A DNA stretch of 6,340 nt from JAVBPP01 sp031549535 (lineage in GTDB: Bacteria; Bacillota; Clostridia; Oscillospirales; Acutalibacteraceae), in contig JAVBPP010000098.1 in NCBI GenBank assembly GCA_031549535.1, positions 1 through 6,340 of the forward strand, written 5' to 3'. Below the pieces are notes generated by a model. The model did not search any database. It was given only the letters and a program-made list of their open reading frames with translations, and was not told the DNA's origin. Positions within the stretch are counted from its first letter, which is position 1. Each line of letters opens with the position of its first letter. Positions 1-5,222 of the stretch are shown piece by piece. The translations under genes were made by a program, and so were the position numbers.

Positions 1-151
1 TGACTTGTTCTTCTGTAGTTTTCCATCTTTTCTTCACCTCTTGTTTAGTCTTCCTCAAGAGGCTTCTCTTTAAACCGAGTAGGTTAACCTAAAGGATTCG
101 CCTAAAGGCGAGGGTTTTAACCCCATTTACTGACAATAAATACTGTTCTCT
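1..151 (-). ncRNA. Structured leader or small RNA, cut by the left edge
   Basis: A strong promoter just to the right predicts a minus-strand transcript starting near 151. Read in that direction, the first 60 bases form consecutive short hairpins: ATTTA/TAAAT arms (141-137 with 129-125), a GGGT/ACCC hairpin (124-112), and CGCC-TTTA-GGCG (110-99). These are followed by the 12-bp palindrome TAGGTTAACCTA (91-80) and a CCTC/GAGG hairpin (62-53). CCTTTAGG occurs twice, 13 bases apart. One AACC segment can pair with the GGTT on either side of it, so two alternative folds are possible. Purine-rich single-stranded linkers follow. A GAGGTG ribosome binding site (40-35) lies 8 bases before an ATG (26-24) that opens eight codons to the edge, so this may be the leader of a protein gene. 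Otherwise it is a free-standing structured RNA. I considered a raiA-type RNA but cannot assign a family. Confidence 0.4.
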
Positions 152-157
152 TGTTTC

Positions 158-186
158 ATTATAGCAAAAACCTGCCGAAAAAGCAA
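158..186 (-). promoter_or_regulatory. Sigma-A promoter reading left
   Basis: On the minus strand the -35 is TTGCTT (186-181) and the -10 is TATAAT (163-158), separated by exactly 17 bases. The -10 is extended by TGC directly upstream. Transcription would begin near 151 and enter the hairpin-rich region at the left edge. This is one of the best promoter matches in the window. It separates the left-edge transcript from the tRNA gene upstream. Confidence 0.65.
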
Positions 187-230
187 TTCACGGCTTGCAG
201 CGCAAGACGATAGCTTTATTCGACAGGTTT
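168..230. repeat. 10-bp imperfect inverted repeat around the promoter -35
   Basis: AAACCTGCCG (168-177) pairs with CGACAGGTTT (221-230) at 9 of 10 positions. The 43-base spacer contains a smaller CTTGC/GCAAG hairpin (194-206). The left arm lies in the spacer of the leftward promoter. The right arm overlaps a TTCGACA direct repeat (219-225 and 229-235, period 10) just after the tRNA end. It could be an operator, or part of the processing or termination of the tRNA transcript. No T-run follows the arms closely enough for a standard terminator. Confidence 0.35.
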
Positions 231-237
231 CGACATT

Positions 238-322
238 TGGTGCGGGCGACAGGACTTGAACCTGCACATCGGGAGATACCAGAACCTAAATCTGGCGCGT
301 CTGCCAATTCCGCCACGCCCGC
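238..322 (-). tRNA. tRNA-Leu (anticodon UAG)
   Basis: The minus strand gives a full class II tRNA cloverleaf. The acceptor stem is GCGGGCG (322-316) paired with CGCCCGC (248-242). A D arm has GCG/CGC pairing. The anticodon stem is CCAGA/TCTGG with loop TTTAGGT, which places anticodon TAG at 288-286. A long variable arm of about 13 bases follows, then the T arm GCAGG-TTCAAGT-CCTGT. The discriminator is A at 241 and CCA is encoded (240-238). The long variable arm and the anticodon identify a leucine tRNA reading CUA and other CUN codons. It begins 24 bases after the stop codon of the DUF169 gene. Its 3' end faces the left edge. Confidence 0.97.
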
Positions 323-337
323 ATAACTTTTCAAATT

Positions 338-366
338 GCTATAAGCTCATTCGTTTTGGCTGTGAA
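338..366 (-). promoter_or_regulatory. Likely promoter of the tRNA-Leu gene
   Basis: On the minus strand TTCACA (366-361) and TATAGC (343-338) are separated by 17 bases. The predicted start near 331 is about nine bases before the mature tRNA 5' end. The -35 lies inside the last codons of the DUF169 gene and the -10 just after its stop codon. The tRNA could therefore be made from its own promoter or as the tail of the DUF169 transcript. Confidence 0.4.
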
Positions 367-1081
367 TGCGCTCCCGAAGCTCCTTCCATTTTTCCCTTGA
401 CATAAAGCTATTATCGGCGTCCGCCAGCATTTGCCGAAAGGATTCGGCTGGTATCGTGAAGAAAAAGCTTCCCTTCGGAAAATGCACACGAGAAAATAAA
501 TCCACGTTGCCGATTACCGCGCGGGGATTTTCTTTTTTGCGCTCATCTAACGGAATACGAAAAATGGAGGCGCAACCTGAACTCATAGGCGCGATTACGT
601 TATCATAATCCCCTTTATTGTAACAAAACAAGTGAATGAGCGCCGCCATTTGGTCGCTGTTGCAAAGAAAGGTGACACATGCCGCGGCGTCCGTTGTTTC
701 GTATGGCTTCACGATAAGGTAGGAATTGCTTTCCAAGACGTTGGTGGGTTGCAGTTCCAGCATGTTTTCGGCGATTTCGGCTGTTTGCTTGATGCGCTCT
801 CCCTCCGGAAAGCCTTCGCCGCAGCCGTTTGCAATAAAGTTGCCAAACCCGCCCTTGATACCCGGAACCCCATCATCAAAGCCCATGCCGCGTTTTGCAC
901 CCGGGCAGCCCTTCGTTTCTGCGTGAAAACATAGGGTTTCACCCATGAGTGCATCGTTGAGCAGGGCAATGCTGCAAAAATATTTACTTTTTGCGGATAC
1001 AGGCACCTGCGTGCTTGAGATGGTGATAGATAAAACTTTATTGGTCAAGCGCAAATCCTGTAAAAAACGAGCAAGCTCCAC
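347..1081 (-). CDS. DUF169 family protein
   Basis: The 244-residue product matches the DUF169 family (Pfam PF02596) over nearly its full length. Visible family blocks are GCPGAKRGMGF at 58-68, the NSDQMAALIH block at 141-150, SGCASIFRIP at 168-177, and an SR...FTIP segment at 197-211. Cysteines at 36, 59 and 170 lie in or near these blocks and are candidates for a metal or cofactor site. No signal peptide or membrane segment is seen, so it is probably cytoplasmic. No biochemical function is established for the family. The start is a GTG (1081-1079) preceded by GAATGAGG with a seven-T spacer, and I see no better ATG upstream. It is transcribed away from the radical SAM operon from its own extended -10 promoter and ends just before the tRNA. 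The family call is firm and the role is unknown. Confidence 0.85.
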   Translation of the reverse strand: MELARFLQDLRLTNKVLSITISSTQVPVSAKSKYFCSIALLNDALMGETLCFHAETKGCPGAKRGMGFDDGVPGIKGGFGNFIANGCGEGFPEGERIKQTAEIAENMLELQPTNVLESNSYLIVKPYETTDAAACVTFLCNSDQMAALIHLFCYNKGDYDNVIAPMSSGCASIFRIPLDERKKENPRAVIGNVDLFSRVHFPKGSFFFTIPAESFRQMLADADNSFMSREKWKELRERIHSQNE

Positions 1082-1100
1082 AAAAAAACCTCATTCATTT

Positions 1101-1129
1101 ATTATACCAGCAGTGAAACCTTATTAAAA
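1101..1129 (-). promoter_or_regulatory. Extended -10 promoter of the DUF169 gene
   Basis: On the minus strand a perfect TATAAT (1106-1101) is preceded by TGG, giving an extended -10. The -35 candidate 17 bases upstream (TTTTAA, 1129-1124) is poor. The predicted start near 1094 leaves a leader of only about 13 bases, with the ribosome binding site (1096-1089) at its very 5' end. Confidence 0.5.
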
Positions 1130-1194
1130 AAATTGCTAGACAAATAAGTTGATGTATTGTATCACAGTTTTTGCAAAAATGCAACCACGAGACC

Positions 1195-1208
1195 CGAACA
1201 AATTTTCA
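1195..1208 (+). promoter_or_regulatory. Possible distal LexA box
   Basis: CGAACAAATTTTCA fits the Firmicute LexA consensus CGAACRNRYGTTYC at 12 of 14 positions. It lies upstream of the -35 of the radical SAM operon, in the same orientation as the other two boxes. Alone it is weak evidence. Its value comes from the cluster. Confidence 0.3.
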
Positions 1209-1216
1209 AAAAACGC

Positions 1217-1245
1217 TTTACATTTGTCGAACATTTGTGTATACT
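1217..1245 (+). promoter_or_regulatory. Sigma-A promoter of the radical SAM operon
   Basis: TTTACA (1217-1222) and TATACT (1240-1245) are separated by exactly 17 bases, each one base from the sigma-A consensus. Transcription should start near 1252, giving a leader of about 28 bases before the ATG at 1280. LexA-like boxes overlap the spacer and the start point. Confidence 0.7.
1228..1241 (+). promoter_or_regulatory. Weak LexA-like box in the promoter spacer
   Basis: CGAACATTTGTGTA matches CGAACRNRYGTTYC at 11 of 14 positions. It falls between the -35 and -10 of the radical SAM operon, 23 bases upstream of the strong box. Its position suits repression. The match alone would not convince. Confidence 0.3.
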
Positions 1246-1250
1246 AACAT

Positions 1251-1264
1251 CGAACATATGTTTT
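1251..1264 (+). promoter_or_regulatory. LexA (SOS) operator at the operon start
   Basis: CGAACATATGTTTT matches the Bacillus-type LexA/DinR consensus CGAACRNRYGTTYC at 13 of 14 positions, differing only in the last base. It covers the predicted transcription start and ends just before the ribosome binding site. A bound repressor would block initiation, and damage-induced LexA cleavage would release the operon. This agrees with the DNA-repair assignment of the genes. The link is inferred from sequence only. Confidence 0.65.
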
Positions 1265-1279
1265 GCGGAGGGTTCCTTT

Positions 1280-2623
1280 ATGAATCTGATGGAAAAATTA
1301 ACGGTATTGACCAACAGCGCCAAGTATGACGTTGCCTGCACCTCCTCCGGCTCGGACCGCAGCGGTCCTGCGGATGGAAAAGGGATGGGCAGCGCTATGG
1401 CCGGGGGCTGCTGCCACTCGTTTTCGGCGGATGGGCGCTGTATTTCTCTGTTAAAGGTGCTCATGAGCAATCAGTGCGTGTATGACTGCAAATACTGCGT
1501 CAACCGCGCCACCAACGATGTGCCGCGCGCCAGTTTTACCCCGGATGAGCTGGCGGAGCTGACGATGGAGTTTTACCGCCGGAACTATATCGAGGGGCTG
1601 TTTCTCTCCAGCGGTGTGCTGCGTGACCCGGACTACACCACCGAGCGCATGATACGCGCGATTGAAAAGCTGCGCTATCATTACCATTTCTGGGGCTATA
1701 TTCACGCCAAATCCATCCCCGGCACCTCGCCCGAGCTGGTGCAGCGCCTGGGGCTTTTGGTGGACCGCATGAGCGTCAACATCGAGCTGCCCAGCGAAAG
1801 CAGCCTCAAGCAGCTTGCACCCAATAAAACCAAACAGGCGATTTTGCGCCCCATGACGCAGATACGCGACGGCTTGGTGCAAAACAAACAGGAGCTGACT
1901 TTGTTTAAAAATACGCCCAAATTCACACCGGCCGGGCAGGCGACGCAGATGATTATCGGCGCAACGCCGGAGACGGACTACAGTATCCTGCGCCTGGCCA
2001 GCGGTCTGTATGACAAATTCAATCTCAAGCGCGTATTCTATTCCGCCTATATCCCCACAGTGGAGGACACCCTGCTGCCCTCGGTGGATACCAAGCCGCC
2101 GCTGCTGCGGGAACATCGGCTGTATCAGGCGGACTGGCTGATGCGCTTTTACAATTTTCAAGCGGAAGAAATTCTGAGTGAGCAAACGCCGAACTTCAAC
2201 CCCTATCTTGACCCGAAATGCAACTGGGCCATTCACAATCTGGATCGCTTTCCCATGGACGTCAACCGCGTTTCCAAGGACGAGTTGCTGCGTATTCCGG
2301 GCGTGGGGCCGCGCAGCGCGGAGCGTATTCTGATTGCGCGGCGCACGGGCAAGCTCGGCATGGCGGAGCTCAAGCGCATCGGGGTTGTGCTCAAGCGGGC
2401 GCAATATTTTATTCTCACGGCGGATAAGCCGACAGGGCTGAAAATAGGGAAGGAAAACACCGTGCGCGCGTTGATTGACCCCGGCATATACCACTTCGGC
2501 GTGGAGCAGCTCTCCCTGTTCCAGCCCAACAACAATGCCCCTGCCCTACCCGGGACGGAGGATGTAAAAACGGTGGCGGAGGCTGCGGAGGAGGCGGTAC
2601 TGTGTCTCAAGCAGGCAATGTAA
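1280..2623 (+). CDS. Putative DNA modification/repair radical SAM protein
   Basis: The 447-residue protein fits the family described as a putative DNA modification/repair radical SAM protein (TIGR03916-like, linked to uracil-DNA-glycosylase-type genes). The CX3CX2C motif that binds the 4Fe-4S cluster is C66, C70 and C73, within QCVYDCKYC. A conserved CCHSFSADGRC block precedes it (44-54). The radical SAM barrel should run from about 55 to 300. Residues 336-354 form a helix-hairpin-helix motif (LLRIPGVGPRSAERI), a non-specific DNA-binding fold used by repair enzymes. The C-terminal FGVEQLSLFQ segment is also typical. The ATG at 1280 is chosen because GGAGGG (1267-1272) lies 7 bases upstream and it follows the promoter; frame extension upstream would cross the promoter. 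The substrate is unknown. It overlaps the next gene and is probably LexA-controlled. It is not lipoyl synthase despite the lipoate ligase gene nearby. Confidence 0.88.
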   Translation: MNLMEKLTVLTNSAKYDVACTSSGSDRSGPADGKGMGSAMAGGCCHSFSADGRCISLLKVLMSNQCVYDCKYCVNRATNDVPRASFTPDELAELTMEFYRRNYIEGLFLSSGVLRDPDYTTERMIRAIEKLRYHYHFWGYIHAKSIPGTSPELVQRLGLLVDRMSVNIELPSESSLKQLAPNKTKQAILRPMTQIRDGLVQNKQELTLFKNTPKFTPAGQATQMIIGATPETDYSILRLASGLYDKFNLKRVFYSAYIPTVEDTLLPSVDTKPPLLREHRLYQADWLMRFYNFQAEEILSEQTPNFNPYLDPKCNWAIHNLDRFPMDVNRVSKDELLRIPGVGPRSAERILIARRTGKLGMAELKRIGVVLKRAQYFILTADKPTGLKIGKENTVRALIDPGIYHFGVEQLSLFQPNNNAPALPGTEDVKTVAEAAEEAVLCLKQAM

Positions 2624-3441
2624 TGCACAGCGCAAATAAAATATTAAGCTATGACGGCAGTTTGGCAGGCTTTTTTTGCTGTGTATTCGAGAGCGTCTAC
2701 GGGCGTTTTCTGCCCTTTGATATTGTGCCGGAGCAGGAGCTGCAGCCCAGCCTGATGGAAATTGTGTATGTGGAAACGGACAGGCGAAAATCCGCCCGTG
2801 TGCGCAAATCCATTCCGGAGAAAATACACCCGGACGCTGTGGATCTGCTGGAGACGGTGTTTTTGAGCTGCCTTGCGCAGAAGGAGCTTGCCATGCTGCG
2901 CTTTTTGCTGCTGGGCTACCGGGAAGGGAGGCGCACCATGGCCATGCTCGGCCACCCGGATGTCGCCACACTGATGCAGGCGCAAAAACACCTGGGCGGG
3001 GAGGCGCATTTGCTCAAGGGGTTTATCCGTTTTTCGGATTACGAGGGCTTTCTTGCCGCAACCATTACGCCGAAAAACTTTATTTTGCCCTTTTTACGCG
3101 GGCACTTTATCGCGCGCTACCCCAACGAGCAATTTTTGATTTTTGATAAAACGCACAAGGCCGCATTGATTTACGAAAATAAAAAAAGCCGCATCGTTTC
3201 GCTGGATTCCATTGCCTTTCCCGCGGTTTCCGAAACGGAGGAAAAATACCGCGGCCTGTGGAAACAGTTTTATAAGACAATTGCCATCGAAGAGCGGGAA
3301 AACCCACGCTGCCGCATGTCCCACATGCCGAAACGCTATTGGGAAAACATGCTGGAGGTGCGGGATGAGCTGTATGATGTAACGGCTTTGCCCGCAAAAG
3401 AAGGGCGGCAGCAAATAGAAGAAACAACCGCAAAGCCGTAG
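2602..3441 (+). CDS. DUF4130-type DNA metabolism protein, partner of the radical SAM enzyme
   Basis: The 279-residue product matches the probable DNA metabolism family encoded beside the radical SAM gene (TIGR03915-like, with DUF4130). Visible features are the N-terminal YDGSLAGFF segment (17-25), a central LKGFIRF (138-144), ILPFLRGHFIARY (161-173), the LW..FY segment (219-224), and HMPKRYWENMLE (241-252). In some bacteria this family is fused to a uracil-DNA-glycosylase-like domain. This copy ends soon after the RYW motif and has none. The GTG at 2602 is preceded by GGAGGAGG (2587-2594) at 7 bases, giving a 22-base overlap with the radical SAM gene. The alternative ATG at 2623 overlaps the stop codon as TAATG, has a weaker site, and would give 272 residues closer to the usual family start. 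Either way the two genes are translationally coupled. Catalytic activity is unknown. Confidence 0.83.
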   Translation: MSQAGNVMHSANKILSYDGSLAGFFCCVFESVYGRFLPFDIVPEQELQPSLMEIVYVETDRRKSARVRKSIPEKIHPDAVDLLETVFLSCLAQKELAMLRFLLLGYREGRRTMAMLGHPDVATLMQAQKHLGGEAHLLKGFIRFSDYEGFLAATITPKNFILPFLRGHFIARYPNEQFLIFDKTHKAALIYENKKSRIVSLDSIAFPAVSETEEKYRGLWKQFYKTIAIEERENPRCRMSHMPKRYWENMLEVRDELYDVTALPAKEGRQQIEETTAKP

Positions 3442-3475
3442 CTCCATTTTGTGGTTTGACTGGAGGCGGCTTTGC
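3430..3475 (+). repeat. Hairpin after the radical SAM operon
   Basis: GCAAAGCCG (3430-3438) is perfectly complementary to CGGCTTTGC (3467-3475), with inner arms CTCCA (3442-3446) and TGGAG (3461-3465). The left arm includes the last sense codons and the TAG stop lies directly after it. No T-tract follows on the plus strand, so it is not a standard intrinsic terminator. It may protect the 3' end of the operon mRNA or partly terminate it. On the minus strand the stem is followed by a partly T-rich stretch, but no minus-strand gene needs it. Confidence 0.55.
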
Positions 3476-3484
3476 CTGTAAAAT
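3456..3484 (+). promoter_or_regulatory. Promoter of the lipoate ligase gene
   Basis: TTGACT (3456-3461) and TAAAAT (3479-3484) are separated by 17 bases, each one mismatch from consensus. The -35 lies in the loop side of the upstream hairpin and the hairpin's right arm occupies the spacer. The predicted start near 3491 leaves about 39 bases before the ATG at 3530. This suggests the lipoate ligase unit is transcribed independently of the LexA-controlled operon. Confidence 0.5.
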
Positions 3485-3529
3485 ATAGGAAAACGTTTGG
3501 CGGAAAACGCCTTGGAAGGGATCGGTTTC

Positions 3530-4513
3530 ATGTATTTTTTAGGAAGCCCGCAAACAGACGCCTATTTTAATATGGCTTTGGAGGAATATTTGCTCACACA
3601 ACTCCCCCAGGGAGAGGAATGTTTTCTGCTTTGGCAAAACCAAAAGGCCATTGTGGTGGGTAAGTTTCAAAACACCGCCGAGGAGGTTCACCCGGACTAT
3701 GTGCGCGAGCAGGGCATTCAAGTTGTGCGCAGACTCTCCGGCGGCGGAGCCATGTATCAAGATATGGGAAATTTGAATTTCACCTTTCTGGTGAACCGTG
3801 CCCCGGAGACACAGCCGGATTTCGGCCTGTTTATCCGCCCTGTGCTGCATGCGCTTGCGCAAATGGGCGCGAATGCGGAGCAGAGCGGGCGAAACGACAT
3901 TTTGCTGGACGGCAAAAAAATCTCCGGCAACGCGCAATACCATACGCGCACACGCACCCTGCACCACGGCACGCTGCTGTTCGATTCGGATTTGGATGCG
4001 GTCAGCTTCGCTCTGCGTGTGGGGGCAGACAAGTTGGCCTCAAAGGCGGTGAAATCCGTACGCAGCCGCGTAACCAATATTGCGGAGCATCTGCCAAAGC
4101 CTGTGCAGCTTGCGGAATTCAAGCGCTTGTTGGTGCGGCATATGTTTGCGGAAAATTCCCTTACGCCTTATGCGCTCAGCGATGCCGCCCTGGCGGAAAT
4201 CACGCGGCTCCGGGAGGAGAAATACAGCAGCTGGGACTGGAACTACGGCCGCTCACCGGCTTACAATCTGCGCAGGGAGCGCCGCTTCCCCTTTGGCGGC
4301 ATCACAGCGCTCCTGCAGGTGGAGCAGGGGCATATTCGCTCCCTTTCCCTGCAGGGAGATTTTTTCGGCAATGAAATGCAAACGCTCTGTGCCCGCCTGA
4401 TTGGCTGCGCTGTGGAGGAGCAGGCTCTGCGCCGGGCTTTAAACGGGCTATGCGCCGGGGACTATATATCCGGCTGTGATAACGAGCAGATAGTCGAGCT
4501 GCTCCGGCAATAG
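3530..4513 (+). CDS. lplA: Lipoate--protein ligase
   Basis: The 327-residue protein is a lipoate-protein ligase of the biotin/lipoate A/B ligase superfamily. It activates free lipoate with ATP to lipoyl-AMP and transfers it to a lysine of lipoyl domains, such as 2-oxoacid dehydrogenase E2 subunits or glycine cleavage H protein. Motifs seen are FNMALEEY (13-20), RRLSGGGAMYQD (67-78) followed by GNLNFTF, GRNDILLDGKKISGNA (120-135) with K130 as the likely catalytic lysine, HHGTLLFD (145-152), and VKSVRSRVTNI (174-184). The C-terminal accessory domain is present (about 205-327), including YSSWDWNYG (232-240), so the two-domain form appears complete. The ATG at 3530 has GGAAGGG nine bases upstream; an in-frame TTG at 3497 lacks a comparable site. 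No lipoylated protein gene is in the window. The nucleotidyltransferase gene follows after 14 bases. Confidence 0.93.
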   Translation: MYFLGSPQTDAYFNMALEEYLLTQLPQGEECFLLWQNQKAIVVGKFQNTAEEVHPDYVREQGIQVVRRLSGGGAMYQDMGNLNFTFLVNRAPETQPDFGLFIRPVLHALAQMGANAEQSGRNDILLDGKKISGNAQYHTRTRTLHHGTLLFDSDLDAVSFALRVGADKLASKAVKSVRSRVTNIAEHLPKPVQLAEFKRLLVRHMFAENSLTPYALSDAALAEITRLREEKYSSWDWNYGRSPAYNLRRERRFPFGGITALLQVEQGHIRSLSLQGDFFGNEMQTLCARLIGCAVEEQALRRALNGLCAGDYISGCDNEQIVELLRQ

Positions 4514-4527
4514 AGGGGGATGACAAT

Positions 4528-5169
4528 ATGGAAGATTTTATCTTGAGCGATAAGAACCGACTGTTTTTGGATATGCTCCGGGATATTGACGAGGTAAACC
4601 GTGCGGTAGGCTGCAAAAGCTATGTCTGGGGCGGTTTTGCCGTAGATATCTTTGAGGGGCGTTTTTTACGTGAGCACGGAGATTTGGATTTATTTACGCA
4701 AGACTTGCTTCTGCACCGGAACACCCTGGAGCAGGCTTACACCGAGCGGGACTACACCGTAACATTTCTGGACCGTTTCCGCATTCTCGAAATTCGGCGG
4801 GGCGAAATACACGCGGGGATGAATCCGCTGCTCATGCAAGGAAAAACAGCACAGTGGCAGCATATCGGCGGGGAGGGATCGCTCTATTTCCCCGTGGACT
4901 GGCTGGACGCCACACCGCGCATGTTTTATGATTCCCCTGCTTATCTGGCGGGCATGCGATTTGAATACGCCATCAAAACCAAGACCGCCCTGCTCTATCC
5001 GCCACAGGAACGCACCCTGCGGGAAAAGGATAAAATAGCGGCGGCCTATTGGAAAAAGCAGCTGCAGGCACAGGGCATTTCGCCGGAGGAAATGCTTCCG
5101 CGCATCTGGGGTTACAACCCATTTTGGTATGAGCTGGGGTATGAGGAATATTATTGGCCCGTGTTGTAA
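4528..5169 (+). CDS. Nucleotidyltransferase domain protein, aminoglycoside/lincosamide adenylyltransferase-like
   Basis: The 213-residue protein has the polymerase-beta-type nucleotidyltransferase signature. WGGFAVD (34-40) is followed by R..HGDLDLF (48-56), giving the GG...D.D pattern with D52 and D54 as likely metal ligands. The spacing resembles small antibiotic adenylyltransferases of the LinA and ANT(2'')-like group. A C-terminal K..K.......REKDK segment (150-169) is also reminiscent of them. Such enzymes transfer AMP from ATP to a small molecule. The true substrate cannot be read from sequence, and many chromosomal members do not confer resistance. The ATG at 4528 has GAGGGGGA at seven bases. 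It lies 14 bases after the lipoate ligase stop and is probably co-transcribed. It ends in YYWPVL before a hairpin. Confidence 0.7.
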   Translation: MEDFILSDKNRLFLDMLRDIDEVNRAVGCKSYVWGGFAVDIFEGRFLREHGDLDLFTQDLLLHRNTLEQAYTERDYTVTFLDRFRILEIRRGEIHAGMNPLLMQGKTAQWQHIGGEGSLYFPVDWLDATPRMFYDSPAYLAGMRFEYAIKTKTALLYPPQERTLREKDKIAAAYWKKQLQAQGISPEEMLPRIWGYNPFWYELGYEEYYWPVL

Positions 5170-5171
5170 TG

Positions 5172-5191
5172 CCGGGATGCACGCTTCCCGG
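5172..5191 (+). terminator. Hairpin between convergent genes
   Basis: CCGGGA (5172-5177) pairs with TCCCGG (5186-5191) across an eight-base loop, three bases after the nucleotidyltransferase stop codon. The next gene ends convergently at 5223. The position suits a terminator, but no T-run follows on either strand, so termination would be weak or factor-dependent. Confidence 0.35.
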
Positions 5192-5222
5192 AATAAGAAG
5201 TTTCGGCAAGGCGCTCAATAGT

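Noticed and set aside
127..159. Ten-codon leader peptide on the minus strand beginning ATGAAACAAGAG
   Set aside because: Its ATG overlaps the end of the TATAAT -10 box, so it lies upstream of the expected transcription start and would not be in the mRNA.
1157..1279. Upstream extension of the radical SAM reading frame to an ATG at 1157
   Set aside because: It would cross the promoter and LexA boxes. The ATG at 1280 has a well-spaced GGAGGG site and begins near the family's usual N-terminus.
1451..2494. Long minus-strand open frame (347 codons) opposite the radical SAM gene
   Set aside because: It mirrors a well-supported gene, its translation shows no family motifs, and no minus-strand promoter or ribosome binding site supports it.
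1280..2623. Radical SAM protein as lipoyl synthase, because a lipoate ligase gene is close by
   Set aside because: There is no second N-terminal CX4CX5C cluster motif and no RSSY-type C-terminus. The helix-hairpin-helix and the DUF4130 partner point to the DNA-linked family instead.
3497..3529. TTG start at 3497 for the lipoate ligase
   Set aside because: It lacks a good ribosome binding site and adds 11 residues before the family's normal start. ATG at 3530 has GGAAGGG at nine bases.
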